Source of the DNA: Chthoniobacterales bacterium
GTDB taxonomy: Bacteria > Verrucomicrobiota > Verrucomicrobiia > Chthoniobacterales > UBA10450
Direction: 5' to 3'
Length of the DNA stretch: 38,261 nucleotides
NCBI GenBank assembly: GCA_003244145.1
Contig: QHBM01000073.1
Span: forward strand, 1 to 38,261
Shown here: positions 25,218 through 33,612 of the stretch, piece after piece
Position numbering within the stretch: the first letter of the stretch is position 1
How the letters are laid out: every line of letters starts with the position of its first letter
Made by a program: the position numbers and the translations under genes
The notes under the pieces: generated by a model
Database searches by the model: none
Told to the model about the DNA's origin: nothing
The model's input: only the letters and a program-made list of their open reading frames with translations

Positions 25218-25658
25218 ATGGCACTTGATTCCGAACCTTCAGTCGTCCCTGGTATCTTTCTGTCGGACCAGTCCATAGTCGAGCAAGGGACTAGCAAGAG
25301 GTCACTCGTGGGGTGCTTTGACCAATTCGTTTTCCAGCAATTTCCAGCGAATTTCCCCCGTTTCTTTATTACAACGTGGGTAACTAATATTGAAGGGATG
25401 GTTTCCGAATTGGATTTGACAGCCCGTATTGAACAGAAGGGCTCGGTGCACGTCGTTTTCAGTACGTCACTAAAACTCGGCCTTGACCAAGAAAGGCAAT
25501 TCGAGCGGAACCAAATTGTGGCGTTTGCGGTTCCCGTCCCAATGATCACCTTTCCGACCCCAGGAGTTTACACCGTAGTAATTTTTTTCAATGGCGAAGA
25601 AGTTGGCAAACGCGATATTAACGTCCTTCAAGTACCAATAGAGAACAAAAATGTATGA
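25218..25658 (+). CDS. Uncharacterised protein resembling DUF6941
   Basis: A protein of 146 residues, with ATG at 25218 preferred over a TTG at 25173. There is no signal peptide or membrane segment. The sequence shows an opening LSDQSIVEQGTSKRSLVGCF, a middle FPANFPRFFITTWVTN, and a closing PGVYTVVIFFNGEEVGKRDI. This is the pattern of a small beta-sandwich protein and reminds me of the DUF6941 family, whose function is unknown. That match is from memory. Its last four bases overlap the start of the next small gene (ATGA at 25655-25658), indicating translational coupling. Confidence 0.65.
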   Translation: MALDSEPSVVPGIFLSDQSIVEQGTSKRSLVGCFDQFVFQQFPANFPRFFITTWVTNIEGMVSELDLTARIEQKGSVHVVFSTSLKLGLDQERQFERNQIVAFAVPVPMITFPTPGVYTVVIFFNGEEVGKRDINVLQVPIENKNV

Positions 25659-25864
25659 ATGCTGCATGCGATAATTGGGGCCCAGTGGATGCCGTCGATT
25701 CGTTTATCCCAGAACCGAATATTCGCGTGATGAAACTCTTCTCGATAAGTTTTGGCGGCATCGCAACGATCGAGGAGAAGGATAATTCGGACATCTTGAC
25801 ATCCCGGAAGATTCAACAGCGAGTGCTAGACATCTTGGATGAACCGCCGCCGAGAAAGGGATGA
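25655..25864 (+). CDS. Small protein preceding a PemK/MazF-type toxin
   Basis: A protein of 69 residues, not recognised. It starts within the stop of the preceding gene (4-base overlap) and its end overlaps the toxin start by 26 bases. The sequence is acidic in the middle (ATIEEKDNSDILTSRKIQQR) and ends in RVLDILDEPPPRKG. Its size and position are those of an antitoxin, but I see no ribbon-helix-helix, AbrB or HTH signature, so an antitoxin role is inference from context only. Confidence 0.5.
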   Translation: MNAACDNWGPVDAVDSFIPEPNIRVMKLFSISFGGIATIEEKDNSDILTSRKIQQRVLDILDEPPPRKG

Positions 25865-26201
25865 CCCCCGCCGGGGCGAAGTCTGGTCAGCGGATCTTGG
25901 AGATGCCGCGAAACGTCGTCCGGTAATCATTCTTTCCCGCAACGATACTGACAGGCCGCGGAGACTGTCGATCTATGTCCCTGTAACTAGCCAGAATTGC
26001 GGTAGCAGATATGAAGTGGAATTGCCACGACTGCCGTTCCTCGATGCTGGCAGCACTGCCAATGCACAAGGTATCGCTTCCGGCGAATCGGCGGACGAAG
26101 ACCTGTTCATCAGAAAGCTGGGAGATTTGCCGCCTGGGGCGCTGACTCAAGTCCAGGAAGCGTTGCGATTTGCTGTGGGACTGGACGCTACGAGCACCTA
26201 A
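25839..26201 (+). CDS. PemK/MazF-family toxin-like protein
   Basis: A 120-residue protein with the PemK/MazF fold signature. RRGEVWSADLG near the N-terminus is followed by KRRPVIILSRND, then a strand IYVPVTSQ, and later GIASGESADEDLFIRKLG where family members carry conserved polar residues before the last helix (LTQVQEALRFAVGL). Characterised MazF/PemK proteins are ribosome-dependent or free mRNA endoribonucleases, held inactive by an antitoxin from the upstream gene. The upstream 69-residue gene overlaps it by 26 bases. Activity is inferred from the family only. The cluster lies in a less GC-rich stretch, which may indicate horizontal acquisition. Confidence 0.75.
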   Translation: MNRRRERDDPRRGEVWSADLGDAAKRRPVIILSRNDTDRPRRLSIYVPVTSQNCGSRYEVELPRLPFLDAGSTANAQGIASGESADEDLFIRKLGDLPPGALTQVQEALRFAVGLDATST

Positions 26202-26342
26202 GTGCTGCAAATAGCCCGCCGTACTCAGCATTCTTGATTCCAACGTCAGGAAAGCGCTCGCGATTTGGCTTGTGCTAAGGGTGGCGAAGATTCGCCTCCG
26301 GGTAGTTAGTCACCCTCTCGCAGCGAGACAACCCCATCACGA

Positions 26343-26723
26343 CTACCATCTGTCGATGGGGCTGTAGGTCCTGGGCCTGTAACCAATGACAAAGGTGACG
26401 GGTAGATCCAACTCCCATTGCGAACCTGGCTTGGCGCGCCAGCGAATAAGGGCTTTCAAAGTTTCGATATCCAATTCTTTGTGGCCGGTGCTCTTAAGAA
26501 TTCTGATGCCGCTGACTTCCCCTCGCGTGTCGAAATACAGCCTGAACAGTCCGGTCCCGGTGTAACGAACGCACCGTAACACTTCCGGATATTCTGGCTT
26601 CGGCACTATGATCAGCCTGGCTCGAATCGAGAGCCACTCCTCACGCGTGTAACGATGTGCAGGCGCCACCGCTGCGAGCGACACCGCCGCGACAGTCAAT
26701 ATGCATAGGAGGTTGCGAAGCAT
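26343..26723 (-). CDS. Exported protein with a TonB C-terminal-like domain
   Basis: A 126-residue protein. The N-terminal signal peptide is MLRNLLCILTVAAVSLAAV, with cleavage near APA. The remainder fits the TonB_C fold: PKPEYPEVLRCVRYTGTGLF, RLYFDTRGEVSGIRILKSTG, and ELDIETLKALIRWRAKPG followed by LPVTFVIGY. There is no Pro-rich spacer and no long membrane anchor, so it is not an ordinary TonB. Stand-alone secreted copies of this domain are common in some soil bacteria, with unknown role. The gene stands alone, with gaps of more than 100 bases on both sides. Confidence 0.75.
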   Translation of the reverse strand: MLRNLLCILTVAAVSLAAVAPAHRYTREEWLSIRARLIIVPKPEYPEVLRCVRYTGTGLFRLYFDTRGEVSGIRILKSTGHKELDIETLKALIRWRAKPGSQWELDLPVTFVIGYRPRTYSPIDRW

Positions 26724-26837
26724 ATTAGCCCGTGATTATGCCGCCAAAATTGTCGGCGGATCAAGCGTATTACCGTAGCGGACGTCGACTCTCCGGTGCG
26801 CAGGGTGAGCTAGGAGTAGGCAGTCTCCGGATTGCGC

Positions 26838-27584
26838 TTATTTCAATTCGACCTTGGTAAACACTTCAAGCATCTGCTTTTCTGACGGAGGTTGCAGGAT
26901 GTTGCGTTCCGCAAACTCGTGAGCTCGGGGATAGTTCGTTTGTCGAATGCGCTCGGCCGCATTTGCGAAATCATAGGTGGTTTGTTGAAGCTCAACGCCA
27001 TGATCTAGTAAGAGCCAGTAGGCGCCTGGTATCCCAAACGGCATCCCTACACTGCCTGCATTCACGACTCGAACGTCGCCAATCATTCGGTCGAACTGCA
27101 TGTGAGTGTGACCGCACACAGCCATAGGTGTACTAACGCCCTCGAAGGCTGGTAAGGCAGAGTGCTCAGGTGTCAGACGGGTGAATACCTCAGTGTCGCT
27201 TCGCGGCGTGGCATGACAAAAGAGCACCTCCCCTACCCCACTTACCTGAACTCGAACAGTCTCAGGCCAGCTAGCCAGGATATTCCCGTGTTCGGAAGAA
27301 AGCTCCTGCGCCGAGTAGCGGATGACGTCTCGAAACTGCTCGGGGACCTCAGCGGGCTCGATGCCTTCCATCTGGGACGCCACCACACGATCTCCGTTGC
27401 CCCGGATGAATCGAACGGGAATGTCCAAGTCTAACACGCGCATGAGTGTCTCGCGCGGCATCGGACCTGGAACCACATCGCCCCCGACCACGACAAGGTC
27501 TACCTCTGCTTTACCAATATCCCGGAGGACAGCTTCCAGTGCGGGAAGGTTCCCGTGAATATCGTAGATGGCCGCGACGCGCAT
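26838..27584 (-). CDS. Calcineurin-like metallophosphoesterase
   Basis: A 248-residue cytoplasmic phosphoesterase with all five metal motifs. These are YDIHGN (Asp8, His10), VGGDVV, RGNGD, FCHATPRSD and CGHTHMQFDR, followed by VVNAGSVGMP. The order and spacing match the YfcE/DODA-type branch of small phosphodiesterases. The natural substrate is unknown. Family members hydrolyse simple phosphodiesters or cyclic nucleotides in vitro. It is divergent from the M1 aminopeptidase gene. The region before its start contains a short palindrome at 27633-27651. Confidence 0.9.
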   Translation of the reverse strand: MRVAAIYDIHGNLPALEAVLRDIGKAEVDLVVVGGDVVPGPMPRETLMRVLDLDIPVRFIRGNGDRVVASQMEGIEPAEVPEQFRDVIRYSAQELSSEHGNILASWPETVRVQVSGVGEVLFCHATPRSDTEVFTRLTPEHSALPAFEGVSTPMAVCGHTHMQFDRMIGDVRVVNAGSVGMPFGIPGAYWLLLDHGVELQQTTYDFANAAERIRQTNYPRAHEFAERNILQPPSEKQMLEVFTKVELK

Positions 27585-27632
27585 AAGAGATACTGCTCTC
27601 TCCTCTGGATTTTGCTAATCGGATAAGTTGGA

Positions 27633-27651
27633 CCGGGATCGACGATCCCGG
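27633..27651. repeat. Perfect 19-bp dyad related to the element at 3971-4050
   Basis: CCGGGATCG, A, CGATCCCGG, followed by CTCCAGCC. The core GGGATC-GATCCC matches the inner dyad at 4028-4044. It lies between the divergent phosphoesterase and aminopeptidase genes, where it could be a plain repeat or an operator. Because related dyads occur at gene ends elsewhere in the window, I favour a dispersed repeat. Confidence 0.55.
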
Positions 27652-27714
27652 CTCCAGCCGCCCGCGATGGTGCTTCGCTGGACAGGTCGGGGCAAGCGTG
27701 TGAGCCTGCTCCCC

Positions 27715-30372
27715 ATGCAATCTCACCTACGCCTCGTCGCCGCGTTGGCGATATTGGCGCTTCCACTCACAGCCCGGGCCGAGGAGCCGTTCAAGTTCGA
27801 GAACACCCCCGGCAAACTACCCAAAGAAGTAGTGCCGGCGAGCTACGCCATTCAGCTTAAGCCAAACGTTGAGAAGCTGACCTTCACTGGCTCGGAGGTA
27901 GTGGTTCTGGAAGTAAGGAAGCCGGTCACTTCAATCACCTTGAACGTGAATACGTTGACGATCGGGTCGGCGAGATTAACCGGCCCGAAGGATGCATCGG
28001 CGCAAACGGCGCAAGTCGCGATCAACGAAAAGGAGCAGACCGCGACACTCACTTTTGCCAAGAAGATTGCGGCTGGAAGGCATGAGCTAAGGCTGGACTT
28101 CGCGGGCAAGATCAATCAAGGCGGGCAAGGCCTGTTCTACGCGGATTACGCCGATGGAGCGGGTAGCGGCAAGAAGCGCATGCTGGGTACCCAAATGGAA
28201 CCGGTCGACGCCCGCAGAATGTTCCCGTGCTGGGACGAGCCCTCGTTTAGAGCCAGATTCCGACTGACGGCGATCGTGCCGGCGAGTTTTACAGCCATTT
28301 CGAATATGCCGGTCGAGAGCGAGAAGAAGACTAGCGAAGGGAAAGAAGTCCGATTCGCCGAAACGCCGCCAATGCCGACTTACCTGATGGTCTTTTGCGC
28401 GGGTGAATTCGACTCCATTTTCGGCGAAACCGATGGGGTAAAGATTGGCATTATCACCACGAAAGGAAAGGCGGAGACCGGTCGTTACGCGCTCGAAAGC
28501 GCGCAGAAGATTCTCCGTTACTTCAACGAATATTTCGGCGAAAAATATCCGCTCCCGAAGCTGGATTTGATGGCGGTGCCTGGCGGATTCGGCGGCGCGA
28601 TGGAGAACTGGGGTGGGATCACCTACTATGAGAGCGCGTTGCTCTTCGATCCGACGAAGTCATCGGAGGAAACTCGAGAGCGCATCTTCAGGATCGTGGC
28701 GCACGAGATGGCCCATCAATGGTTCGGCGACCTGGTCACGATGGCGTGGTGGGATAATCTCTGGCTCAACGAGGGCTTTGCCTCGTGGATGGGCACGAAG
28801 TGCACCGATCACTTTAACCCGCAGTGGCAGGTCTGGCTCCGCGCCAACGCGGCCAAGCAACGCGCGATGGCGACCGACGCTCTCTCCTCGACGCATCCGA
28901 TTCAGCAGCCGGTCAAGACCGAGAGCGAAGCCAACAGCGCGTTCGATGAGATCACCTACCAAAAGGGACAGTCGTTTCTGCGCATGCTCGAGACCTACCT
29001 CGGCGAAGAAGATTTCCGCACGGGAATTCGCGCCTACATCACGGCGCATAAGTTCTCGAACTCTACCACCGCGGACCTATGGAACGCGCTCGCGGCTGCT
29101 TCACATAAACCCGTGGGCGAAATCGCGCGGAGTTGGACGGAGCAGCCGGGATTTCCATTGATCTCGGTGACTTCCAGTGACTCCACGGTAACGGCGACGC
29201 AGGAAAGATTCACAGTGCATCAGAAGGCGGCGCAGCAGTTCGAATGGAAGATCCCGATTGTCGTGGCCGAGGTGAAACCGCAGACCACGAATCATGATGC
29301 TGTGTTCCTGCTTCGCGAGAAATCAGCGCCAATCCCAAATGTCCCGCCCACGCAAAACGTCAAGCTCAACGCGGGAGGCGTGGGCAACTACAGAGTGCGC
29401 TACGAACCGGCGCGGTTCGAGAAGTTACTTAATTCTGCCGCCGATTTGTCGAAAGCGGACAAGGTCAATCTCGTGAGTGACAGTTGGGCGCTCGTGCTGG
29501 CCGAGCGCGGCACGGTGCCCGACTACTTCAAGCTGGTCGAAGCGTTTCGAGCGGACCCTGATCTCGCCCTTTGGGAAGAAATCACGAACACGCTTGCGTT
29601 TGTAGATGCGCTTTATCTGAAGCACGCGGAGCGGCCGGGATTTCAGGCATACGCCCGCTCGGTTCTTCAACCGGTGTTTGAGCGGGTCGGTTGGGAGCCG
29701 AAGCCGGGCGAAGAGATCGCGACCGGATTACTGCGCCGGGAGTTGATCGGAAAACTCGGTGATTTGGGCGACGAGGAAATCATCCGTATCGCGCGCGAGT
29801 GTTTTCAGAAGTTCCTCGCTGATCCGAACAGTCTTGCGCCGGATCTTCGGGCGGTCGTCTTCGACATCGTTGGCCGTTACGCTGATGCGAAAACGTGGGA
29901 CACGCTCCACCATCTGGGATTGAAAACGAAGAGCATCGAAGAAAAAGGAAACTTTTATCACGCCATGGCGATGGCGCTTGATCCCGAGCTGGCCAGGAAG
30001 ACGCTGGCGCTTTCGGTTGGAGATGAATTGCCGGCATCGCGGGCGACGCGTCTCGTGGGAGAAGTGGCGAACGCGGCGGAGCAGCCCGAGCTGGCGTGGG
30101 AATTCGCGCAGGCGCACCAGAAGGAGCTCGACGCGAAACTCGATGCGCTCGGCCGGGTCAGGTTTGCCTCAAACGTGATGAGAGGTTTCTCGGAGGAAGC
30201 GCGAGCGGCGGAGCTGGAAGCCTTCGCGCAAAAGAATGCACCGTCGGGAATCGGGAGCGAAGTGAGGAAAGCCGCGGAAGAGATTCGCTTCAGGGCCGAT
30301 CTGAAGCGACGCGTTTTGCCGGAGATCCAGCAGTGGATTGCCACCACCGCGACGCGATCGACGCGCAACTGA
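27715..30372 (+). CDS. Exported M1-family zinc aminopeptidase
   Basis: An 885-residue peptidase that removes N-terminal residues from peptides, probably in the periplasm. The start at 27715 gives a signal peptide (MQSHLRLVAALAILALPLTA, cleavage after ARA); an upstream in-frame TTG is rejected. The exopeptidase motif GAMENWGG lies near residues 294-301. The zinc site HEMAH is at 330-334, with the third ligand Glu in NEGFA near 353. The C-terminal ERAP1-like helical domain (about residues 520-870) is present. Length and domain order match the aminopeptidase N/puromycin-sensitive group. It is followed by the beta-propeller gene after 113 bases. Confidence 0.95.
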   Translation: MQSHLRLVAALAILALPLTARAEEPFKFENTPGKLPKEVVPASYAIQLKPNVEKLTFTGSEVVVLEVRKPVTSITLNVNTLTIGSARLTGPKDASAQTAQVAINEKEQTATLTFAKKIAAGRHELRLDFAGKINQGGQGLFYADYADGAGSGKKRMLGTQMEPVDARRMFPCWDEPSFRARFRLTAIVPASFTAISNMPVESEKKTSEGKEVRFAETPPMPTYLMVFCAGEFDSIFGETDGVKIGIITTKGKAETGRYALESAQKILRYFNEYFGEKYPLPKLDLMAVPGGFGGAMENWGGITYYESALLFDPTKSSEETRERIFRIVAHEMAHQWFGDLVTMAWWDNLWLNEGFASWMGTKCTDHFNPQWQVWLRANAAKQRAMATDALSSTHPIQQPVKTESEANSAFDEITYQKGQSFLRMLETYLGEEDFRTGIRAYITAHKFSNSTTADLWNALAAASHKPVGEIARSWTEQPGFPLISVTSSDSTVTATQERFTVHQKAAQQFEWKIPIVVAEVKPQTTNHDAVFLLREKSAPIPNVPPTQNVKLNAGGVGNYRVRYEPARFEKLLNSAADLSKADKVNLVSDSWALVLAERGTVPDYFKLVEAFRADPDLALWEEITNTLAFVDALYLKHAERPGFQAYARSVLQPVFERVGWEPKPGEEIATGLLRRELIGKLGDLGDEEIIRIARECFQKFLADPNSLAPDLRAVVFDIVGRYADAKTWDTLHHLGLKTKSIEEKGNFYHAMAMALDPELARKTLALSVGDELPASRATRLVGEVANAAEQPELAWEFAQAHQKELDAKLDALGRVRFASNVMRGFSEEARAAELEAFAQKNAPSGIGSEVRKAAEEIRFRADLKRRVLPEIQQWIATTATRSTRN

Positions 30373-30485
30373 TCGCTCGGAGCGGGTTTTAACCGGGAAT
30401 CCGCGGTGGCTGGGCCCACGCGATGTGGCTACGGCGGTTGACGAAAACCGATTGCTCGGGAGATTGAGCAACTTCAATCACATTT

Positions 30486-31688
30486 ATGCAAAAAACTAAA
30501 TTTCTCCGTCCCTTTCTGGCCGCTCTCGTCCTGGCGACGGCGCCTGAGGTCGCGAGCAACGCGCGCGCCGCCGCGGGCGATGTCTACGAAACGAACCAGG
30601 GAAATGTTCTCCGGTTCGTAACGGTCGGCGGGACCCCGGGCACCTTCGCCTCGGGTTTGTCGAATCCTAAAGGCCTCGTCTTCGATGGTCTCGGTCGTCT
30701 CTATGTGGCGGACGCGGGAAAGCAGTCGATCATCCTTTACACTGTTCCGGATGGGTCAGGTACTACGTTTGCGTCGGGACTGAGCTCGCCGATTGGCCTG
30801 GCCATGGATACGGTGGGGAATCTATATGAAGCGGACGCGGGAAGCGGCAGCATCTTCAAGTTTGCCGGGGATGGAACGAAATCTACTTTTGCCGCTGGTC
30901 TCAGCGGGCCGGCTGGTTTGGCTTTTGATAACAGTGGAAATCTTTTCGTGGCGGATTTCACCGCCGGCACAATTCTGAAATACACTGCGGCCGGGGCGCA
31001 GAGCACTTTCGCCACGGGATTGAATCTTCCGGCGGGCCTTGCCTTCGACGGCGCGGGCAACCTCTTTGTCAGCGACTCTGGGACCGGGACGATCTTCCAG
31101 TTCACGCCGAGTGGGACCAAGACTACGTTCGTTACGGGATTGAGCGCTCCGTTCGGTCTGGCATTCGATAACTCGGGCAACCTGATTGTCGCGGATAACA
31201 AAGCGGGCGCTACCCTTAGATATACTCCGGCGGCCGTAAAGACGACCCTGTTCCAGAGCAACTTCAACACGCCCCAATTCGTGGCGGTCGAACCTCTTTC
31301 CCATCAACTTCTCAATATCAGCACTCGAGGTCTCGTTCAGGGTGGCCAGAATGTTCTGATCGCGGGATTCGTCGTCGGCGGAAATGGGCCAGTCGGAACC
31401 ACCGTGATTGTCCGTGCGCTGGGACCATCCCTCGCTGCCGCCGGCATTACTCAGCCGCTGACGGATCCGGTGCTGGAGTTGCACGACGCTTCCGGCACCC
31501 TTATCGCCTCGAACAATAACTGGAAAGACACCCAGGAAGCGGCCATTAGCGGGCGCAATTTCGCTCCTTCCGATATTCGCGAGGCAGCGATTTTGATTAC
31601 ACTGCATGGCGGTGCGTTTACCGCTATCGTGGGAAGTGCTGATGGCAGTACCGGCACCGCCTTGGTGGAAGTATATAATTTGCAATAA
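30486..31688 (+). CDS. Secreted NHL-like beta-propeller protein with a verrucomicrobial C-terminal domain
   Basis: A 400-residue exported protein (signal peptide ending near SNARA). Residues about 50-265 hold five tandem repeats of about 40 residues with the core STFATGLNLPAGLAFDGAGN, then LFVSDSGTGTIFQF, plus flanking partial units that would close a propeller of six or so blades. Residues 280-400 form a separate domain (LLNISTRGLVQGGQNVLIAG, VIVRALGPSLAAAGI, LELHDASGTLIASNNNW) known to me mainly from Verrucomicrobiota surface or exported proteins. The role is probably binding or recognition outside the cell. No catalytic motif is visible. The repeats are also similar at DNA level. Confidence 0.85.
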   Translation: MQKTKFLRPFLAALVLATAPEVASNARAAAGDVYETNQGNVLRFVTVGGTPGTFASGLSNPKGLVFDGLGRLYVADAGKQSIILYTVPDGSGTTFASGLSSPIGLAMDTVGNLYEADAGSGSIFKFAGDGTKSTFAAGLSGPAGLAFDNSGNLFVADFTAGTILKYTAAGAQSTFATGLNLPAGLAFDGAGNLFVSDSGTGTIFQFTPSGTKTTFVTGLSAPFGLAFDNSGNLIVADNKAGATLRYTPAAVKTTLFQSNFNTPQFVAVEPLSHQLLNISTRGLVQGGQNVLIAGFVVGGNGPVGTTVIVRALGPSLAAAGITQPLTDPVLELHDASGTLIASNNNWKDTQEAAISGRNFAPSDIREAAILITLHGGAFTAIVGSADGSTGTALVEVYNLQ

Positions 31689-31706
31689 CCGCAGCGGGCA
31701 GGTCGC

Positions 31707-31731
31707 AGCGGCTATCCGCTTAGATAGCGCT
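31707..31731. repeat. Hairpin with the nadK stop codon in its loop
   Basis: AGCGGCTATC (31707-31716) pairs with GATAGCGCT (31723-31731) with one bulged base. The 6-base loop CGCTTA contains TTA (31720-31722), which is the TAA stop of nadK on the minus strand. The + strand gene ends at 31688. The hairpin may act as a shared 3' structure, but there is no T-tract. Confidence 0.55.
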
Positions 31732-32586
31732 ACCGCTCCACTTTAGTTTTTGGCGAACGACGCCAAAGAAAGAGACGCCAGGGAGCGAAGCGAGCGGAAG
31801 TATTTTCTCGGATTTCTTGAATTGGACGATGGCGCCGCTCGCGACGGGCAGCGGTTCCCGCCCATCCACGGTCAGGAACACGGGATGATCCCGTTCACTT
31901 ACTTCGACTTCGATGACGGCGTCCTCATCCACGATGATCGAGCGATTGGTCAGCACGTGCGGACAAATCGGGGTGATAACAAAGGCGCCCGATTCCGGCG
32001 CGACAATCGGACCGCCGGCGGAGAGCGAATAGGCCGTCGAGCCGGTAGGTGTCGCCACGATTAATCCGTCGGCGTTGAATTCCGTGAGCGCTTCGCCGTT
32101 GACGCTGGCTTTCAAACGGATGAGCCGCGAAACCTTGCCGCGACTAAAGACCGCGTCGTTCAAACCGGTCAGACGCGCGATTTCCTCGCCGCCAATTTTG
32201 ATCGTTACTTCAAGCAAGGTCCGATCGCTGAAAACCATTTTTCCCGCCGCGATGCATTCGACTGCTTCCACGTAGGCCGAGGAGTTGGAGCAGGTCAGGA
32301 ATCCAAGCGAACCGAAATTGATTCCGAAGATCGGTTTGATGACGTCCTCCAACTGACCGACCACGTGCAGAATGGTCCCGTCGCCACCGAGCACTACCAG
32401 CAGTTCCGCCTCTCGGCCGAGGTCGCGAACCGAGCGATCCGATTTCAATCCGGCAATGGCCGCTGTCTTCGCTTCGATCAGGAGCGACAGATCGAAGCGT
32501 CTGAATTCGGTTTCCAGCGCCCGGATTAATTCGGCGATGCCTGGTTTACCGGTGTGCGCGATCAGGCCGATTTTCGTTGGACGCAT
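31720..32586 (-). CDS. nadK: NAD kinase
   Basis: Phosphorylates NAD+ to NADP+ with ATP or polyphosphate in the cytoplasm. It has 288 residues. The GGDGT motif is at 67-71 (VVLGGDGTILHVV), the NE/D motif appears as LNDAVFSRG, and the glycine-rich TPTGSTAYSLSAGGPIV segment that binds NAD is intact. FGINFGSLGFLT is also typical. The gene overlaps the end of tlyA by 25 bases; tlyA and nadK are adjacent in many bacteria, often with recN, which is not seen here. The stop codon lies in the loop of a small hairpin. Confidence 0.95.
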   Translation of the reverse strand: MRPTKIGLIAHTGKPGIAELIRALETEFRRFDLSLLIEAKTAAIAGLKSDRSVRDLGREAELLVVLGGDGTILHVVGQLEDVIKPIFGINFGSLGFLTCSNSSAYVEAVECIAAGKMVFSDRTLLEVTIKIGGEEIARLTGLNDAVFSRGKVSRLIRLKASVNGEALTEFNADGLIVATPTGSTAYSLSAGGPIVAPESGAFVITPICPHVLTNRSIIVDEDAVIEVEVSERDHPVFLTVDGREPLPVASGAIVQFKKSEKILPLASLPGVSFFGVVRQKLKWSGSAI

Positions 32587-33308
32587 ATAAAAAATTCCTG
32601 GTTCCCATCCGCGCCCGTGATGGCGGAAGGAACGAGGCCGATCACATTATGTCCGGCCTTCACCACGAAGTCGCGAATCTTATTCTGCGCCTTCTCGTGC
32701 AGCTCGGCTTCACGCACGATCCCGCCGTGGCCCACGTCGGAGGATTGAAGCTCAAACTGTGGCTTGATCAAGGCCAGGATCATTCCGTTGGGAGTCACCA
32801 AGTCGAAGGCATTGGGCAAGATCAAAGTCAGCGAGATGAAGGAAACATCGGTGACGCAGAGGTCGATCTGGTCCGGCACGTCCTGGCGGTTGAGGTGGCG
32901 CGCGTTCAGTTTCTCGCGCACCACCACGCGCGGATCATTGCGGATTTTCCACGCTAGCTGGCCGTGACCCACATCGATCGCGTAAACTTTCGTCGCGCCG
33001 CGTTGCAGGAGACAATCGGTGAAGCCGCCGGTCGAAGCGCCAATGTCGAGTGCGGTGAGTCCCGCTACCGGAATCTGAAAATGATCGAGCGCGCCTTCCA
33101 ATTTAAGACCGCCACGACCGACGTAGCGCGCCAGCATCTCAACGGACACGGCCGCATCGGGCGCGACCATGACGGATGATTTATTGACTATGCGATCGCC
33201 GATCCTGACCTCGCCGGCCATAACCGCGCGTTGCGCTTGCTCGCGGCTGGCGCAAAGCCCCTGCTCCACCAGGAAAACGTCGAGGCGCGATTTCTTCGGT
33301 TTCGGCAT
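32562..33308 (-). CDS. tlyA: TlyA-family rRNA 2'-O-methyltransferase / hemolysin-like
   Basis: A 248-residue protein. The N-terminal S4 RNA-binding domain is RLDVFLVEQGLCASREQAQR, then GEVRIGDRIVNK. The methyltransferase domain has motif I ALDIGASTGGFTDCLL, VYAIDVGHGQLAWKI, and a later CVTDVSFISL. Mycobacterial TlyA methylates 16S and 23S rRNA at cytidines. The same activity is inferred here. ATG at 33308 (MPKPKKSRLDVF) is preferred over TTG at 33326. The 3' end overlaps nadK, and the gene starts 18 bases after the stop of a small upstream gene, so all three probably form one operon. Confidence 0.92.
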   Translation of the reverse strand: MPKPKKSRLDVFLVEQGLCASREQAQRAVMAGEVRIGDRIVNKSSVMVAPDAAVSVEMLARYVGRGGLKLEGALDHFQIPVAGLTALDIGASTGGFTDCLLQRGATKVYAIDVGHGQLAWKIRNDPRVVVREKLNARHLNRQDVPDQIDLCVTDVSFISLTLILPNAFDLVTPNGMILALIKPQFELQSSDVGHGGIVREAELHEKAQNKIRDFVVKAGHNVIGLVPSAITGADGNQEFFICVQRKSA

Positions 33309-33326
33309 TAGGCGCGTGTGTTCCAA

Positions 33327-33587
33327 TCAGTCATGGCCCGCTTCCTGGCGAAGCAGCTCATCGATCGAAGCGACGTCCTCGGCGGAGGCGCGGCGCCGCT
33401 GGTATTTTCGGAAGACGATGTCGCGCAGCGTCTGAAGATCCCCGAGCAGCGGGCGGTCGTAGTAGGTCCATTCGAGTTCATCCGTGAATTTCGCCTGGAA
33501 ACGCCAGACGCCTCCGAATTTCGTCACGCGCACTTCGCGCTTCCGTCCTTCCGCGTTCTTCTCCTTCCATATGTGTTGACTCCGCAT
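33327..33587 (-). CDS. Small basic protein of unknown function upstream of tlyA
   Basis: An 86-residue protein, not recognised. It contains REVRVTKFGGVWRFQAKF and DELEWTYYDRPLLGDLQTLR, then a helical basic tail (FRKYQRRRASAEDVASIDEL). The aromatic strand-rich first half and helical second half suggest a folded small protein and not a random frame. It is not exonuclease VII small subunit, which often sits near tlyA. It is tightly linked to tlyA (18 bases) and divergent from the CPBP protease gene, with only 25 bases between the starts. Confidence 0.6.
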   Translation of the reverse strand: MRSQHIWKEKNAEGRKREVRVTKFGGVWRFQAKFTDELEWTYYDRPLLGDLQTLRDIVFRKYQRRRASAEDVASIDELLRQEAGHD

Positions 33588-33612
33588 CCGGCGGGAATCT
33601 TACATTAGCCCC

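Noticed and set aside
27628..27714. N-terminal extension of the aminopeptidase from TTG 27628
   Set aside because: It would be encoded by a dispersed palindrome and would mask a clear signal peptide that starts at 27715.
30630..31290. Regularly spaced repeats that could suggest a CRISPR array
   Set aside because: Units are about 120 bases, diverged, in frame and encode propeller blades; there are no short identical repeats with unique spacers.
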